A stretch of 23,268 nt of DNA, taken from assembly GCA_043817715.1 (NCBI GenBank), contig JBDRGO010000020.1, forward strand, positions 1-23,268, written 5' to 3'. The DNA comes from JAFGBZ01 sp043817715 (GTDB lineage: Archaea > Iainarchaeota > Iainarchaeia > Iainarchaeales > JAFGBZ01). Position numbers and translations under genes: made by a program. The notes under the pieces are model-generated. The model saw only the letters and a program-made list of their open reading frames with translations. It searched no databases and was not told the origin of the DNA. This document shows, piece after piece, positions 8,069-15,253 of this stretch; positions within the stretch are counted from its first letter, which is position 1, and the number at the start of each line of letters is the position of its first letter.

Positions 8069-8715
8069 GCAAATTGAAAAAAGAGCAGGGCATAAATTCA
8101 ATTCAAAAGAATTCCTCTACAGGAATATCTGCGGAAAAATTCGAGGCGCTTTTGTCTGTTTCAAATAAATTAAATATATTTATTGAAAACGAAATTAAAT
8201 CAATCCCTTTCGGGATGGCTGCATTATTTGCAGTTGATTCATGCAATTACTCTCCCTTGCAGGATGAACTGCTTAAAAAAATTTCAGGTTCTGATTCGAT
8301 TTATCTGACTGTAAACAAGCCTGCGGCGTTTTTGAAGAAAAAAATGCAGGAAATGAATGCATCTTCTGAAAAGGTTTTTTTCATTGACATGATAACCGGG
8401 CTTACTTCTGAATCAGGAAAAAAAGAAAAAGGGGTTTCATTTATCGGCGCCCCCTCGGAACTGGTTGAATCAATGCTTGAAGTTGACAACGCCTTTGCTG
8501 TTTCAAATAAAAAATTCATTGTATTGGATTCAATTTCAACTTTACTGGTTTACAATGACAAAAAGGCAGTTGAAAAATTTATCCATTCATTAATTTCAAA
8601 AATAAACAATTTCAATTCAATTGGCTTGCTTATTGCTGTCAATTCAGAGAATTATTCTGATAAAATAAAAAGCTTAGAGCAGTTCTGCGACAAAATAATA
8701 ACTGTTAAAATTTAG
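8065..8715 (+). CDS. KaiC-fold protein lacking Walker A, coupled to the KaiC ATPase
   Basis: 216 residues. An N-terminal extension of about 45 residues is followed by a RecA-like core without a P-loop: the first strand GMAALFAVDS has no GxxxxGKT. The SIYLTVN, KVFFIDM and FIVLDSISTLLVY strands remain. Homologous to 6672-7211. The GTG start overlaps the preceding TGA. A TTG at 8074, in frame and preceded by GGAGTGA, is an equally good start and would trim three residues. Its coupling to an intact KaiC suggests it assembles with that ATPase, as pseudoenzymes often do (inference). It could instead be an independent sensor module. Confidence 0.82.
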   Translation: MSKLKKEQGINSIQKNSSTGISAEKFEALLSVSNKLNIFIENEIKSIPFGMAALFAVDSCNYSPLQDELLKKISGSDSIYLTVNKPAAFLKKKMQEMNASSEKVFFIDMITGLTSESGKKEKGVSFIGAPSELVESMLEVDNAFAVSNKKFIVLDSISTLLVYNDKKAVEKFIHSLISKINNFNSIGLLIAVNSENYSDKIKSLEQFCDKIITVKI

Positions 8716-8780
8716 ATATGATTAATTTAATAAATGTTAAAATTGAATTTACAATTGGCTTGATGTTAAAGCAGAATTTA

Positions 8781-8863
8781 AAATAAATTTGATGTTGAAA
8801 TAAATTTGATGTTGAAATAAATTTGATGTTGAAATAAATTTGATGTTGAAATAAATTTGATTT
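8781..8863 (+). repeat. 17-bp tandem repeat, four full copies plus a partial fifth
   Basis: The unit AAATAAATTTGATGTTG repeats perfectly at 8781, 8798, 8815 and 8832. A truncated copy starts at 8849 (first 13 bases identical). Degenerate relatives (TTGATGTTAAAGCAGAATTT) precede it. Each unit carries an A/T core resembling a TATA box. The array ends just before the NAC gene, so it probably lies in its promoter region and could vary in copy number. Confidence 0.95.
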
Positions 8864-8888
8864 AATTTTAAAATTGAATAAAGAGGTG

Positions 8889-9230
8889 TTGAATATTTTT
8901 CCCGGAGGAATGAATCCAGAAAACATGAAAAGAGTAATGAAGCAAATGGGGATTAAAACAGAGGAAATACCTGCAAAAAAAGCGGTGTTTGAGCTGGAAG
9001 GAAAAAACTTGGTGATTGAAAACCCGCAGATAACTGCAATGACTGTGCAGGGGCAGAAAACATATACTGTAATGGGAAACACGGTTGAAGAAGCAAAAGA
9101 ATTGGAAATCCCGAAAGAAGATATTGAAATGGTTTCTTCAACTGCAGGGGTTTCAGCTGAAAAAGCTGAAAAAGCACTAAAAGAAAGCAGCGGGGACCTG
9201 GCAAAGGCAATTGAAGAATTAAAGAAATGA
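8889..9230 (+). CDS. nac: Nascent polypeptide-associated complex protein (archaeal NAC)
   Basis: About 113 residues. A NAC domain (PENMKRVMKQMGIKTEEI, then AVFELEGKNLVIENPQI and QGQKTYTVMG) is joined to a C-terminal UBA domain (VSAEKAEKALKESSGDLAKA). This is the standard archaeal NAC layout and length. It binds ribosomes and emerging chains as a homodimer. The start is uncertain. TTG at 8889 gives MNIFPGG, matching the MFPGG opening of other archaeal NACs, but GAGGTG sits directly against it. TTG at 8874 (118 residues) is leaderless-compatible with the last repeat's TATA-like core. ATG 8910 is a third option, with GGAGGA equally close. The gene is preceded by the 17-bp tandem array and followed by the IS200-like element. 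Confidence 0.93.
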   Translation: MNIFPGGMNPENMKRVMKQMGIKTEEIPAKKAVFELEGKNLVIENPQITAMTVQGQKTYTVMGNTVEEAKELEIPKEDIEMVSSTAGVSAEKAEKALKESSGDLAKAIEELKK

Positions 9231-9309
9231 ATTATTAAAAATGAATTCTTCTTTTTGCATTAATTTTTCTTTTAATTCTTCTATTTTTCTTTTTATATTT
9301 CTTTTATTG

Positions 9310-9372
9310 AAGCCGTGAGGCAGAATACTATCCGCTCTTGAGCGGTATGTTGAATGCCGTCTCGCACGGCTT
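9310..9372 (+). repeat. Left-end compound hairpin of the IS
   Basis: AAGCCGTG (9310-9317) pairs with CACGGCTT (9365-9372) and GGCA (9319-9322) with TGCC (9355-9358). These enclose CCGCTC-TT-GAGCGG (9332-9345). A T-rich stretch follows, so in RNA it could also act as a terminator shielding tnpA from read-through, as described for IS200. Confidence 0.75.
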
Positions 9373-9392
9373 TAAACTTTTTCTTTTTTTAT

Positions 9393-9432
9393 CCTCTGCT
9401 AGTGCAGCATCGTCTTTGGCTGCACTAGGAGG
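9393..9432 (+). promoter_or_regulatory. Hairpin sequestering the tnpA ribosome binding site
   Basis: CTAGTGCAGC (9399-9408) pairs perfectly with GCTGCACTAG (9419-9428). CCTC (9393-9396) can extend the stem by pairing with GAGG (9429-9432). The SD AGGAGG (9427-9432), 8 nt before the ATG at 9441, is thus buried. Translational repression by such a stem is known in enterobacterial IS200; here it is inferred from structure. Confidence 0.75.
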
Positions 9433-9440
9433 AAACAACT

Positions 9441-9878
9441 ATGTTAGATATGAGTAGTTATCAAAATATAAAACCAAAAGACAGGAGAAGAAGTTCGTAT
9501 CATTTGGTTTTTGTTCCAAAGTATAGGCGATGTATGTTCAAGAAGTCAGTGAATAATGCAATAGTAAGGGAGTTGCTAAAAGCAGTGTTTGAAAAATATT
9601 GTAGCAAACTCCATGCATTGGAAGTTGCTCCAAATCATGTGCATGCGTTTGTTGAAATATCAAATAAGGTCAGTGTCTGGCAAACAATAAGATCAATAAA
9701 ACAAGTTTCAGCAAGACTGATATTCAAGGCAATACCAAAATACAGATTGACTTTGAGAAAAGGAAGGTTTTGGAGCAGGTACACATTCTATGAAAGTATC
9801 GGAAAAGTGACAGCAAGTAAAATACAAAAATACATTGAAGAATCGCAAGTTAAACACATTGATAATAAAAGTTCATAA
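9441..9878 (+). CDS. tnpA: IS200/IS605-family Y1 (HUH) transposase TnpA
   Basis: 145 residues, normal for TnpA. The HUH metal site is H66-V-H68 in NHVHAFVEI. The opening SSYHLVFVPKYRR is the family signature. The C-terminal helix SKIQKYIEESQ carries the likely nucleophile Tyr131. TnpA excises and inserts single-stranded DNA as a circle by 5'-phosphotyrosine chemistry at the element's hairpin ends. The ATG at 9441 has a strong SD (AGGAGG) locked in an upstream hairpin. No frameshift or missing catalytic residue is seen, so it may be active. The neighbouring genes are host genes in the local base style, which this one does not share. Confidence 0.95.
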   Translation: MLDMSSYQNIKPKDRRRSSYHLVFVPKYRRCMFKKSVNNAIVRELLKAVFEKYCSKLHALEVAPNHVHAFVEISNKVSVWQTIRSIKQVSARLIFKAIPKYRLTLRKGRFWSRYTFYESIGKVTASKIQKYIEESQVKHIDNKSS

Positions 9879-9883
9879 CAGTG

Positions 9884-9903
9884 CTGGCGCTCTCGAGCGC
9901 CAG
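9884..9903 (+). repeat. Right-end palindromic hairpin of the IS
   Basis: CTGGCGCTC (9884-9892) and GAGCGCCAG (9895-9903) form a perfect 9-bp stem with a 2-nt apex (in practice 8 bp with a 4-nt loop), 5 nt after the tnpA stop codon. This is the expected recognition hairpin at the right end. Confidence 0.8.
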
Positions 9904-9941
9904 GAATCTACTTTTTTTAATTTATTTTTTTTGTTTTTGAA

Positions 9942-11285
9942 TTATTCTATTGTTGTTTCTTCTGGGTTTTCTTCGGCCATAATATATTCTGCTTTTCCCC
10001 TTATTCCATAAAAGAACACCTGCAGTGAAACAGTTTCGCCTTTTTTATGCCCTAAAAAAACCATTGCCTCGAAGTTTCCTTTCTCTAATTCAAAGCTTTC
10101 ATTCAAGTCCTCTGAATAAATTGAATCTGCATTAATTATTGCTTTCTGCATTGCTTCGCTTTCAAAATCAATTGACTGCATTTCCTGAATTGTTTTCTCC
10201 GCAATTTCCTGAATATTTGCCCCTTCATTTAATGTTAAAACACTTGTAAAGGAAACTTTTGGTTCGCTTAATTCCTTTAAATCAAATTTATTTAATTTTT
10301 CATTCAGTTCTGAAAGGAATTCCTTTTGGTTTTCCCCGAAGTATTTTATTAATGCAGTTGATTTGTTTTCATCAAATTCGAACACGCCTTCTTTTTCCAG
10401 AACAAATTCATTCAAGTCAGCTATCTGGTTTTCTTCAATTGAATTGAATTCTGCCTTGGTTAAATTTCCTGTGCTTATAACCTGTGTTTCTGATTTTTCC
10501 GCTCCGTCAATTTCTTCCATTAATAAATCAATTTCTTCTTCACTGGAAAAAGCAATAAGTTTTCCGGTTGATTTTACTTTAAGTTCATTTGCCAATTCAT
10601 TTAATTCAAATTCTTTTTCCAAAAAAACCTGTTTTGGCTCGCCTGTCAGGTTTTTTTCCTCAAATGCAGTCTGACCCATAGCCCTGTTTTCGGCAAGGCT
10701 GGCATCCAGCGACACAATCAATTCATCATCCTTCATTGTCCCTATTGACAAATAAGCATTGGTTCTTGTTTCTTCAAATTCATGCTCTTTGGTTAAATTC
10801 AAATCAGCATTAATTAAAGTAATTTTTTTTGGAATGTTTACAAGCCCTTGTGCAATCCCTTCAACTGAATCCAGATAAGTTGTTTTTGCCTCTATTTCCT
10901 GCATTAATCCTGCCGTAGTTTTGCTTGAATCAAATGAAACAAATGCAATATAATTCATTCCGCCTGCCAATGCAGGATTTTCCAATCCTGCATATTTTGA
11001 ATTAATCTGCCTTACTCCTGAAATTGATTTAATTTCAGAATCAATTCTGCCTATGTCTGTTTCTTTTGTATTCCCTGAAACAATCACTGAATTAAATACC
11101 TGAATTACTTTTGCCTCAATTCCTTCTGCCTTAAAAGGAATTGAGCTTGGCACAATATCTGTTGTATCTGTTGGCTGCTGCGGGCTTTGGTCATCTGACT
11201 TGCTCCATAAAGCAAAACCCAAAATTGAGCCAATCATTAAAATCGCAATAAATATTGCGCCTAACTGCTGGGAAGTTATTTTCAT
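9942..11285 (-). CDS. Unknown membrane-anchored extracytoplasmic protein
   Basis: 447 residues of unrecognised family. A single N-terminal TM or uncleaved signal (about residues 8-28, IFIAILMIGSILGFALW) is followed by a Ser/Thr/Pro/Gln-rich linker. A large acidic, alpha/beta-looking domain (about 50-447) rich in Glu, Asn and Ser completes it. Within it, repeated strand-helix units of about 60-70 residues can be guessed (each with a conserved V..FNSV, LINADLNL, VISTGNL or SFTSVLTL strand), hinting at ferredoxin-like repeats; this is weak. ATG at 11285 is chosen because AGGTG lies 7 nt upstream; a TTG directly before it is also possible. Divergent from the FKBP gene. A cell-surface or envelope role is likely; no enzymatic motif was seen. 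Confidence 0.85.
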   Translation of the reverse strand: MKITSQQLGAIFIAILMIGSILGFALWSKSDDQSPQQPTDTTDIVPSSIPFKAEGIEAKVIQVFNSVIVSGNTKETDIGRIDSEIKSISGVRQINSKYAGLENPALAGGMNYIAFVSFDSSKTTAGLMQEIEAKTTYLDSVEGIAQGLVNIPKKITLINADLNLTKEHEFEETRTNAYLSIGTMKDDELIVSLDASLAENRAMGQTAFEEKNLTGEPKQVFLEKEFELNELANELKVKSTGKLIAFSSEEEIDLLMEEIDGAEKSETQVISTGNLTKAEFNSIEENQIADLNEFVLEKEGVFEFDENKSTALIKYFGENQKEFLSELNEKLNKFDLKELSEPKVSFTSVLTLNEGANIQEIAEKTIQEMQSIDFESEAMQKAIINADSIYSEDLNESFELEKGNFEAMVFLGHKKGETVSLQVFFYGIRGKAEYIMAEENPEETTIE

Positions 11286-11400
11286 CAAAAAACACCTTAT
11301 AATATACTATAACAAAATATCAATACTAGAAATGCAAACTAAACCTTTTTAACTCTTTTACTGAAAGGAAATCTTAAGTGAACTTAAAAAAGTGAATTAA

Positions 11401-11976
11401 ATGGAAAAAAATGACATTCTTTTGGTTGAATTAACCGGAAAAACAGAAGACGGAAAATTAATTGAAACAACAGACAAAAAAACCGCAGAAGAAAACAGCC
11501 TGGATGTTCAGCAGCTGATTTTCAAGCCAAGAATAATAATCCTTGGAAAAGACCCGCTGTTGCAGGGGATTGAAAAAGCGCTGTTTGAAATGAATGAAGG
11601 GCAGGCAAAAGAGCTTGAGATTTTTCCTGAAAATGCATTCGGAGAAAGAAAAAGCGAATTGATAAGGATTATCCCCTTAAAAATATTTAAGGAAAACAAA
11701 ATGGCTCCTTTTCCTGGAATGGTTTTAGAGGCAGATGGAATGCATGGAAAAGTCCAGACAGTTTCAGGCGGCAGGATAAGGGTTGACTTCAACAATGAAC
11801 TGGCAGGAAAAAAAGTATTTTATAAAATCAAAGTGATTAAGAAGCTTTCTTCCGACAAAGAAAAAGCACTGGCATTATCTGAAAAATATTTTCCTATAGA
11901 AAACATTAAAGCAGAATTTGAAAAAGAAACATTAACTGTTTCATTGCCTAAAGAAATGCCGAAAGAAATGAATTAA
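11401..11976 (+). CDS. FKBP-type peptidyl-prolyl isomerase (long archaeal type), C-terminus apparently truncated by frameshift
   Basis: 191 residues. The N-terminal FKBP/SlyD-like core starts with LLVELTGKTEDGKLIETT and includes ILGKDPLLQGIEKALFEMNEGQ (about 49-70) and the FPENAFGERKSELI segment, then an insert-in-flap-like domain (PFPGMVLEADGMHGKVQTVSGGRIRVDFNNELAGK) typical of SlyD-like chaperone isomerases. It catalyses cis/trans isomerisation of prolyl bonds and assists folding. The frame stops at MPKEMN, but the next 170 bases in the -1 frame continue as a family-like C-terminal module. The intact protein probably had about 250 residues. The SD is GTGA 5 nt before ATG 11401. Confidence 0.9.
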   Translation: MEKNDILLVELTGKTEDGKLIETTDKKTAEENSLDVQQLIFKPRIIILGKDPLLQGIEKALFEMNEGQAKELEIFPENAFGERKSELIRIIPLKIFKENKMAPFPGMVLEADGMHGKVQTVSGGRIRVDFNNELAGKKVFYKIKVIKKLSSDKEKALALSEKYFPIENIKAEFEKETLTVSLPKEMPKEMN

Positions 11977-12152
11977 TAAAGAAATTTTTTGAAAAAGAAG
12001 TCAAAGAATGCTGTAAAACAGTAAAAGAAGTGAAATTTGAGGAAATCACGGAAAAGAAAAAAGAACCTGCTGCAGAAGCAAAAGAACACAGAGAAGCAAC
12101 AAAAGAAGCTGAAACAGAAGCAAAAAATCTGAAACAGAGAAAAAAGAATTAA
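11977..12152 (+). pseudogene. Frameshifted C-terminal module of the FKBP isomerase
   Basis: In the frame one base back from the FKBP gene, the sequence is open from 11952 to the TAA at 12150 and reads ELIKKFFEKEVKECCKTVKE then VKFEEITEKKKEPAAEAKE with a Lys/Glu/Ala tail. There is no usable start codon or SD. Long archaeal FKBPs carry after the isomerase domain a small alpha/beta module ending in a KKVKFVE-like strand, which this matches. A single-base indel between about 11952 and 11974 would join the two frames. It could be a sequencing error, a true recent mutation or programmed recoding. Confidence 0.65.
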
Positions 12153-12287
12153 ATGCAGAAAAAAGAATTCAAATTTGAATCAAGAATTAACTGCAAAGGC
12201 AAAAGAGGGAAAGAAAAGCAGGAATTAATTTCAAATAAGAAACCGCATATGAGGTTTTCTTTTCCTTTAAACTCAAGCCTTTTAAAT

Positions 12288-12297
12288 ATTTGTTTTC
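12288..12297 (+). promoter_or_regulatory. Putative TATA box of the proteasome beta gene
   Basis: The AT-rich core CTTTTAAATATT lies about 70 bp before the TTG start. It would give a leader of roughly 40 nt containing the GGTGA SD at 12352-12356. The 210 bases from 12153 hold no other convincing element. Confidence 0.35.
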
Positions 12298-12362
12298 AAG
12301 ATATTGTTAGTTTTTTAGCTAATTATTGATGCTATTATGCTTTTCTTTTATGGTGAATTTGA

Positions 12363-13004
12363 TTGGAAAAAGACATTAAGGATATTAAGACAGGCACCAC
12401 GACGGTAGGGATTAAAACAAGGGACTGCATTGTTCTGGCTGCAGACCAAAGAGCTTCAATGGGAAACCTTGCAATTGATGAGGATGCTGAAAAAATATAT
12501 AAAATAACTGACTGTTTGGCAGTAACCAATGCAGGAAATGTAGGGGACTCCCTTACAATAATCCGTTTTCTTAAAAGCCATGCGAAATTATATGAAATCG
12601 GAAGGGAAGAAAAATTAACTGCCAAGGCAGCAACAACATTTCTTTCAAACATATTGAATGCAAACAGATATTATCCATTCATTGTTCAATTGGTTGTAGG
12701 CAGTTTTATTAACAAGCCAGAGCTTTTTGAACTGACTCCTTTCGGAGGGTTAATAGAAAAAGACAAATACGCTGTTTCCGGTTCAGGAACCTATTTGGCT
12801 TTGAATACAATGGATTTAAATTACAGGGACAATATGGCTGAAAGCGAGGCAATTGCTTTGGCAATTCAGGCAGTCAATTCAGGAAAAAAAAGAGACATTT
12901 ATTCAGGGGGAAACGGAGTCACTGTTGCAGTAATTGATTCAAAAGGGACAAGGTTTTTATCAGAAGCAGAAAAGGAAAAATTTAGCGTCGGTTCAAAAAA
13001 ATAA
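12363..13004 (+). CDS. psmB: 20S proteasome subunit beta (catalytic)
   Basis: 213 residues, normal length. An 11-residue propeptide ending in TG is followed by the nucleophile Thr12 (mature Thr1) in TGTTTVGIK. The other catalytic residues are in place: Asp28 (mature Asp17) in LAADQR and Lys44 (mature Lys33) in DEDAEKIYKI. The SGSGTY segment and GGNG loop of archaeal beta subunits are also present. Beta subunits form the two inner rings that cleave unfolded proteins; the alpha subunit is not in this window. Start is TTG, with GGTGA at 12352-12356 spaced 6 nt. Its neighbours, an FKBP chaperone and the aCPSF1 nuclease, are housekeeping genes on the same strand but with gaps over 100 bp, so they may be separate transcripts. 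Confidence 0.97.
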   Translation: MEKDIKDIKTGTTTVGIKTRDCIVLAADQRASMGNLAIDEDAEKIYKITDCLAVTNAGNVGDSLTIIRFLKSHAKLYEIGREEKLTAKAATTFLSNILNANRYYPFIVQLVVGSFINKPELFELTPFGGLIEKDKYAVSGSGTYLALNTMDLNYRDNMAESEAIALAIQAVNSGKKRDIYSGGNGVTVAVIDSKGTRFLSEAEKEKFSVGSKK

Positions 13005-13120
13005 CCTGGTTCAAAAAATAATTTAATTCAGGAATTCATTCAATTAGGAATTTTAGGGAATTTAATTCTTGCTTAATTTAAATTTAATTTATTTTTACTT
13101 AATTTAAAAGGTTTTTTTAA

Positions 13121-15028
13121 ATGGAAACAGAGACAGATTACTTAAAAGAAATAACTGAATTTATAAAAGGAATTTTGCCGCAGGAAGCAATGATTTCAAA
13201 AATTGCGCTGGAAGGCCCGGAACTTGTCATTTACACCAAAAACCCGAAAGTTTTTTTTGAAAACAACGGATTTGTTTCACAGATTGCATCCCAATTAAAA
13301 AAAAGAGTAATAATCCGCACAGACAAAAGCCTTATGATTGAAGAGGAAAAAGCCGAAAAAATCATAAAAGAAATTGTTCCGGAAGGCGCGCAAATCAAAT
13401 CAATTCTTTTCAATCCTGGATTTTCAGAAGTAACAATTGAATCCATTAAGCCAGGGCTGGTTATTGGAAAAGGCGGGGAAACAAGCAAAAAAATTGTTCT
13501 TGAAACAGGCTGGACGCCGAACATAATCCGCGCTCCGATAAATGAATGTGAAATACTTAAAGGAATAAGATATCATTTGAACAAAAACGGGTCAGATAGA
13601 AAAAAATTCCTTGAAAAAACAGCTGAAAAAATTTATGGAGAACCCTCCTCTCCAAGCTGGGTAAGAGTCACTGCATTAGGCGGATTCAGGGAAGTTGGAA
13701 GAAGCTGTGTTTATGTTGAAACAATCAAAACAAAAATATTAATGGACTGCGGAATAAATGTTGCATCAAAAGAAAACGCATATCCTTATCTTGAAGCATT
13801 AAGATTTCCGTTGAATGAATTAAATGCAGTTGTTGTAACCCATGCGCATCTGGACCATTCAGGAATGATTCCTTATCTTTTCAAAATGGGTTACCGCGGG
13901 CCAGTGTACTGCACTGAACCAACTCGCGATTTAATGGTTCTGCTTCATTTTGACCTTATTGATGTAATGCTTAAAGAAGGAAAAGAACCGCCTTACTCTG
14001 AAAGAGACATAAGGGAAATGACAATCCACTGCATTACAAGAGAATACAACGAAGTAACTGACATAGCCCCTGACATGAGGCTGACTATGCATAATGCTGC
14101 GCATATTCTTGGAAGCGCTTCAGTGCATCTGCATATTGGGGACGGAGGCCATAATTTAGTTTATTCAGGAGACATAAAATATGGTTTTACAAGGCTGTTC
14201 AACAACATTGACATGAAATTATCAAGGCTTGAAACACTGATAATTGAAAGCACTTATGGTGCAAAAGAAGACATTCAGCCACAAAGACCTGAAACAGAGG
14301 AACGTTTCCTGAAAATAATGAAAGAAATACTTGAATCAGGAGGAAATATTTTAATACCTGTTTTTGCAGTAGGCAGGGCACAGGAAATAATGCTTGTAAT
14401 AGAAAATTTTTACCGCAGGGGCTTTCTTCCAAGAGAAACAAAAGTTTATGTTGATGGAATGACAAAAGAAGCATCCTTGATTCATACTGCTTATCCGGAA
14501 TACTTAAGAAAAGCAGTTCAAAGAAGAGTGCTTCAGAATGATTCCCCCTTTACCTCTGATTTATTCCAGGTTGCAGACCCTTCAAAAAGAGATGAAATAG
14601 CAAGCCAGAATTCAACAATTTTAATTGCTTCAAGTGGAATGCTTACCGGCGGACCATCAGTACATTATTTTCAGGCACTGGCAGAAGATCCGAAAAACGC
14701 ATTATTTTTTGTCGGATGGCAGTCAGAAGGCTCTCTTGGAAGAAAAGTTCAGGGCGGGCTGAGTTCAATGCCTTTATCTTCAGGAAATGGAAAAGGGACA
14801 AAAGAACTCAAAATAAACTTAAGAGTTGAAAATTTTGAAGGATTTTCAGGCCACTCAGACAGAAACCAATTGATTGCATATATCAAAAACATGAAATCAA
14901 AACCGAAAAGGCTGATTGTAGGACATGGAGAAAAAAGCAAAACACTTGAATTCTCAAAATATGTTTCAAACAATTTGGCAATTCCATCAGTTTCACTGAA
15001 TAATTTAGATTCACTAAGGCTAAAATAA
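13121..15028 (+). CDS. fttA: KH-domain/beta-CASP ribonuclease aCPSF1 (transcription termination factor FttA)
   Basis: 635 residues, full length. N-terminal KH-type domains (about 1-160) with the RNA-binding loop VIGKGGE (114-120) precede a metallo-beta-lactamase domain. That domain contains HAHLDH (241-246), His328 in AAHILGS and Asp351 in SGDIKYG. A beta-CASP insert has motif A at ESTYG (376-380), motif B at GHSDR (577-581) and motif C at GHGE (601-604). All zinc ligands are visible, so it should be an active endo/5'-3' exonuclease. In archaea this protein cuts nascent RNA near U-tracts and releases RNA polymerase. The ATG is preceded by AAGG and poly-T. Downstream lies a long non-coding gap with a repeated motif. 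Confidence 0.97.
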   Translation: METETDYLKEITEFIKGILPQEAMISKIALEGPELVIYTKNPKVFFENNGFVSQIASQLKKRVIIRTDKSLMIEEEKAEKIIKEIVPEGAQIKSILFNPGFSEVTIESIKPGLVIGKGGETSKKIVLETGWTPNIIRAPINECEILKGIRYHLNKNGSDRKKFLEKTAEKIYGEPSSPSWVRVTALGGFREVGRSCVYVETIKTKILMDCGINVASKENAYPYLEALRFPLNELNAVVVTHAHLDHSGMIPYLFKMGYRGPVYCTEPTRDLMVLLHFDLIDVMLKEGKEPPYSERDIREMTIHCITREYNEVTDIAPDMRLTMHNAAHILGSASVHLHIGDGGHNLVYSGDIKYGFTRLFNNIDMKLSRLETLIIESTYGAKEDIQPQRPETEERFLKIMKEILESGGNILIPVFAVGRAQEIMLVIENFYRRGFLPRETKVYVDGMTKEASLIHTAYPEYLRKAVQRRVLQNDSPFTSDLFQVADPSKRDEIASQNSTILIASSGMLTGGPSVHYFQALAEDPKNALFFVGWQSEGSLGRKVQGGLSSMPLSSGNGKGTKELKINLRVENFEGFSGHSDRNQLIAYIKNMKSKPKRLIVGHGEKSKTLEFSKYVSNNLAIPSVSLNNLDSLRLK

Positions 15029-15076
15029 AACAAAAACACTTTTTCCGAAACAAAAAAGAAGCTTCCAAAAAAGCAC

Positions 15077-15209
15077 ATATACATAATCTTGTTTTTTCTT
15101 CTTTTTTGAATTTTCTAATTTAACATAATTTTTTTCAAATATACATAAGAGAAAAACCCTATTTGGGCTTTTTTTTCGAAAAAAACGATTTATAATCAAA
15201 TATACATAA
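15077..15209. repeat. Three copies of ATATACATAA spaced 61-62 bp in a non-coding gap
   Basis: Identical 10-mers lie at 15077-15086, 15139-15148 and 15200-15209. The last two share CAAATATACATAA. The whole interval 15029-15298 lacks a convincing longer gene, so this and the hairpin at 15152 are what it holds. The motif resembles a TATA box on either strand; it could also be a regulator site. Confidence 0.7.
15152..15176 (+). terminator. Hairpin with U-tract between the repeated motifs
   Basis: AAAAACCC (15152-15159) pairs with GGG-C-TTTTT (15165-15173) with one bulged C, and runs into eight T residues. It is a plausible terminator for transcripts leaving the aCPSF1 gene, although over 120 bp downstream of its stop. 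The minus strand also shows a T-run, so it may work both ways. Confidence 0.4.
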
Positions 15210-15244
15210 AATAAAACCATTAGAGAGGTTTTCTCGCCGAAAAG

Positions 15245-15253
15245 TATTTAAAT
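15245..15253 (+). promoter_or_regulatory. TATA box of the 48-codon gene
   Basis: TATTTAAAT, preceded by a purine-rich CGAAAAG that fits a BRE, lies about 50 bp before the TTG start. The predicted transcript begins around 15275-15280 and includes the GGGTG SD. Confidence 0.6.

Larger units (their letters stand above)
9310..9910 (+). mobile_element. IS200-type insertion sequence (single tnpA, end hairpins)
   Basis: A roughly 600-bp element with one Y1 transposase gene, a compound hairpin at the left (9310-9372) and a palindrome at the right (9884-9903). There is no tnpB. The hairpin tips resemble each other (GCTCTTGAGC on the left, GCTCTCGAGC on the right), as expected for TnpA-recognised ends. 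Exact boundaries are not defined, because IS200/IS605 elements have no terminal inverted repeats and make no target duplication. It sits between the NAC gene and a convergent gene and disrupts neither. Its codon choice and GC-richer hairpins differ from the neighbours, consistent with acquisition. Confidence 0.85.

Noticed and set aside
2137..8715. Archaellum or type IV pilus operon
   Set aside because: A KaiC-like ATPase alone is not enough: no pilin, secretion ATPase, polytopic platform protein or prepilin peptidase is present.
8781..8863. CRISPR array
   Set aside because: Units are contiguous 17-mers without spacers, and no cas gene is near.
12153..12329. 58-codon plus-strand frame starting right after the frameshifted FKBP tail
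   Set aside because: No SD or promoter, composition unlike a folded protein, and its second half overlaps the probable proteasome promoter.
15020..15220. Minus-strand 66-codon frame in the gap after the aCPSF1 gene
   Set aside because: Its Phe/Lys-rich translation reflects A/T homopolymers and the repeated motif; no RBS was seen.
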